In this document: in pieces, positions 5,425-6,356 of the stretch
Numbering within the stretch: position 1 is the first letter of the stretch
Layout of the letters: each line of letters opens with the position of its first letter
Source: an uncultured Litorilinea sp.
GTDB taxonomy: Bacteria > Chloroflexota > Anaerolineae > Caldilineales > Caldilineaceae
Length of the DNA: 6,356 bases
NCBI GenBank assembly: GCA_946885925.1
Contig: CAMPHP010000199.1
Location: 1 to 6,356, forward strand
Direction of reading: 5' to 3'
Translations under genes and position numbers: made by a program
Notes under the pieces: model-generated
The model's input: only the letters and a program-made list of their open reading frames with translations
Told to the model about the DNA's origin: nothing
The model's database searches: none

Positions 5425-6356
5425 CAAATGTCAGGCGTGATCTTGTTACCGGTTAGAAGCGCTTCGGCCTTGCGCGCCTGGTCGTGCTGGCGCGCGACTG
5501 CCGCGCGCAGCTCGTCGAGCTGGCGCTGCGTCTCGTGCTGGGTCGCGCGCAGCGAGTCGAGCGTCGCGCGCAGCCGGCGCAGCTCGGCCAGGTCGGCGGA
5601 CTGCGCCAGGGCGCCGTCGCGGCGCAGCTCGGCCAGCGCCTCGCGCACGGCGGCGTCGATCGCCGGGCCGTGGTCGACCGCTGGGCCGCCGCGGCCGCCA
5701 CCGCCGCGCAGCGCCCGGCCCGCGACCCGGCGCAGCCTGGCGACCCCGGCTCCCGCGCGTGGCGTTCCGTTGGCCGCCGCCGGGCCGGCCGGCCGCGGAG
5801 CAGGGGAGCGACGGCTGCCGATCGCCTCGAGGCGCCGCGCGAGGTGCTTGCCAGCGGCCTCCAGCGAGTGCTCCGAGCGCAGCCGGTCCGCGCCGCGCCG
5901 CGCGCGCTCGGCGGCCTCCGCCGGGTTGGCGACGACGTGGCGCATCGTCTCGGCGGCGTGGTCGACGTCGGGATCGACCCAGTGCGCGGTCGGGTCGTAG
6001 GGCCAGGCGCCGTCGCCGACGGCGACCGGGCGGTGGCGGACGGGGTAGCCGGTCGTCTCGTCGAGGAAGTCGACGTTGCCGCCGTAGGCGGTCGCGATCA
6101 CCGGCTTGCCGTGCAGCAGCGCCTCGGCCATGCCGATCCCGAAGCCCTCCGAGCGGTGCAGCGACACGTAGGCGTCGCAGGAGGCGGTCAGCCGCTCCTT
6201 GTCCGCTGCCGAGAGGTAGTCCGAGAGCAGGTGGACGTTCGGGTGGCCGTCGGCGGCGAGCCGCAGCCGGTCGAGGTTCTCGGGGTCGCGGTCGCCGTTG
6301 ATCGACTTGACGACCAGGTGGACGTCCTCGCCGGGCGCGAACGCGCGCGTGAAGGC
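5424..6356 (-). CDS. Glycosyltransferase family 4 (GT-B) C-terminal part with coiled-coil tail, 5'-truncated by the window
   Basis: The minus-strand frame is open from 6356 to TGA at 5424-5426, giving 310 visible residues; the N-terminal GT-B domain lies outside the window. The visible part begins in the C-terminal Rossmann domain (VHLVVKSINGDRDPENLDRL, then NVHLLSDYLSAADKERLTASCDAYVSLHRSEG). It contains the GT4 E-x7-E signature in SEGFGIGMAEAL (glutamates at 6147-6149 and 6123-6125), followed by HGKPVIATAYGGNVDF. After the catalytic domain comes an Ala/Gly/Pro/Arg-rich linker (about residues 180-230) and a 65-residue heptad-like coiled coil (AELRRLRATLDSLRATQ...). Such enzymes build surface polysaccharides from nucleotide sugars. 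At 72-88% GC in counted rows it is unlike every other gene here and reads as actinobacterial. The last nine codons (TGNKITPDI) have low GC and may come from the neighbouring sequence rather than the original gene, so the true C-terminus is uncertain. Confidence 0.82.
   Translation of the reverse strand, partial: AFTRAFAPGEDVHLVVKSINGDRDPENLDRLRLAADGHPNVHLLSDYLSAADKERLTASCDAYVSLHRSEGFGIGMAEALLHGKPVIATAYGGNVDFLDETTGYPVRHRPVAVGDGAWPYDPTAHWVDPDVDHAAETMRHVVANPAEAAERARRGADRLRSEHSLEAAGKHLARRLEAIGSRRSPAPRPAGPAAANGTPRAGAGVARLRRVAGRALRGGGGRGGPAVDHGPAIDAAVREALAELRRDGALAQSADLAELRRLRATLDSLRATQHETQRQLDELRAAVARQHDQARKAEALLTGNKITPDI
5430..5470. other. Composition breakpoint: assembly join or insertion boundary
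   Basis: By hand count, the row 5401-5460 is about 38% GC and the row 5461-5520 about 77%; rows further right reach 82-88%, while rows to the left in coding DNA are about 57-58%. Codon choice in the minus-strand gene changes at the same place, from almost all G/C-ending codons to CTT, CTA, GGT, CCT and ATT in its final residues. No inverted repeat, target duplication, tRNA or integrase is visible at the boundary. The break is best placed at about 5450-5465. Confidence 0.7.

Noticed and set aside
5407..6301. Long plus-strand open frames (5407-6000 and 5759-6301) in the GC-rich segment
   Set aside because: Their products are low-complexity Arg/Ala/Ser/Pro strings. They lie antisense to a frame with clear GT4 motifs, and very high GC alone removes stop codons.

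Overview
The window holds two compositionally different pieces of DNA. Bases 1 to about 5460 are 55-60% GC in coding parts (57-58% in two 60-base rows counted by hand) and carry five plus-strand genes. They look like a Chloroflexota genome, perhaps Caldilinea- or Anaerolineae-like. That assignment is an inference from protein style: a polytopic GT-C glycosyltransferase with a C-terminal beta-sandwich, a TPR-type regulator end, and an extended -10 box placed directly before a start codon. Bases from about 5461 to 6356 are 72-88% GC in the rows counted and carry one minus-strand glycosyltransferase that reads like a high-GC actinobacterium, possibly Thermoleophilia/Solirubrobacterales. The row at 5401-5460 is about 38% GC, so the change is abrupt.

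Layout: (1) 1-449, the 3' end of a large TPR-containing protein, followed by a probable terminator at 496-541. (2) 450-760, a non-coding stretch with a nested inverted/direct repeat (566-615), a consensus TATAAT (644-649) and a possible leader hairpin. (3) 761-1558, a TVP38/TMEM64 (VTT, DedA-superfamily) membrane protein. (4) 1625-3658, a 677-residue polyprenyl-phosphate-sugar-dependent GT-C glycosyltransferase, preceded by an extended -10 box that predicts a leaderless mRNA. (5) 3709-4521, a class I SAM methyltransferase, coupled to or re-initiated just after the GT-C gene. (6) 4530-4575, a nearly perfect 46-nt palindrome, probably a dispersed repeat or hairpin. (7) 4641-5375, a dolichol/polyprenol-phosphate mannose synthase-like GT2 enzyme. 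(8) 5424-6356, minus strand, the C-terminal part of a GT4 glycosyltransferase with a coiled-coil tail, running off the window.

Working model: the GT2 enzyme makes polyprenyl-phosphate-hexose in the cytoplasm. The GT-C protein uses that lipid-linked sugar on the outer face of the membrane. The VTT protein is a candidate for moving or recycling the lipid carrier, and the methyltransferase may modify the product. This is inferred from families and adjacency, not shown.

The most important caution is the junction near 5460. It is either a chimeric assembly join or a recent insertion of foreign DNA, and the minus-strand gene should not be assigned to the same organism until that is resolved. No rRNA, tRNA, CRISPR array, intact IS or phage gene was seen.
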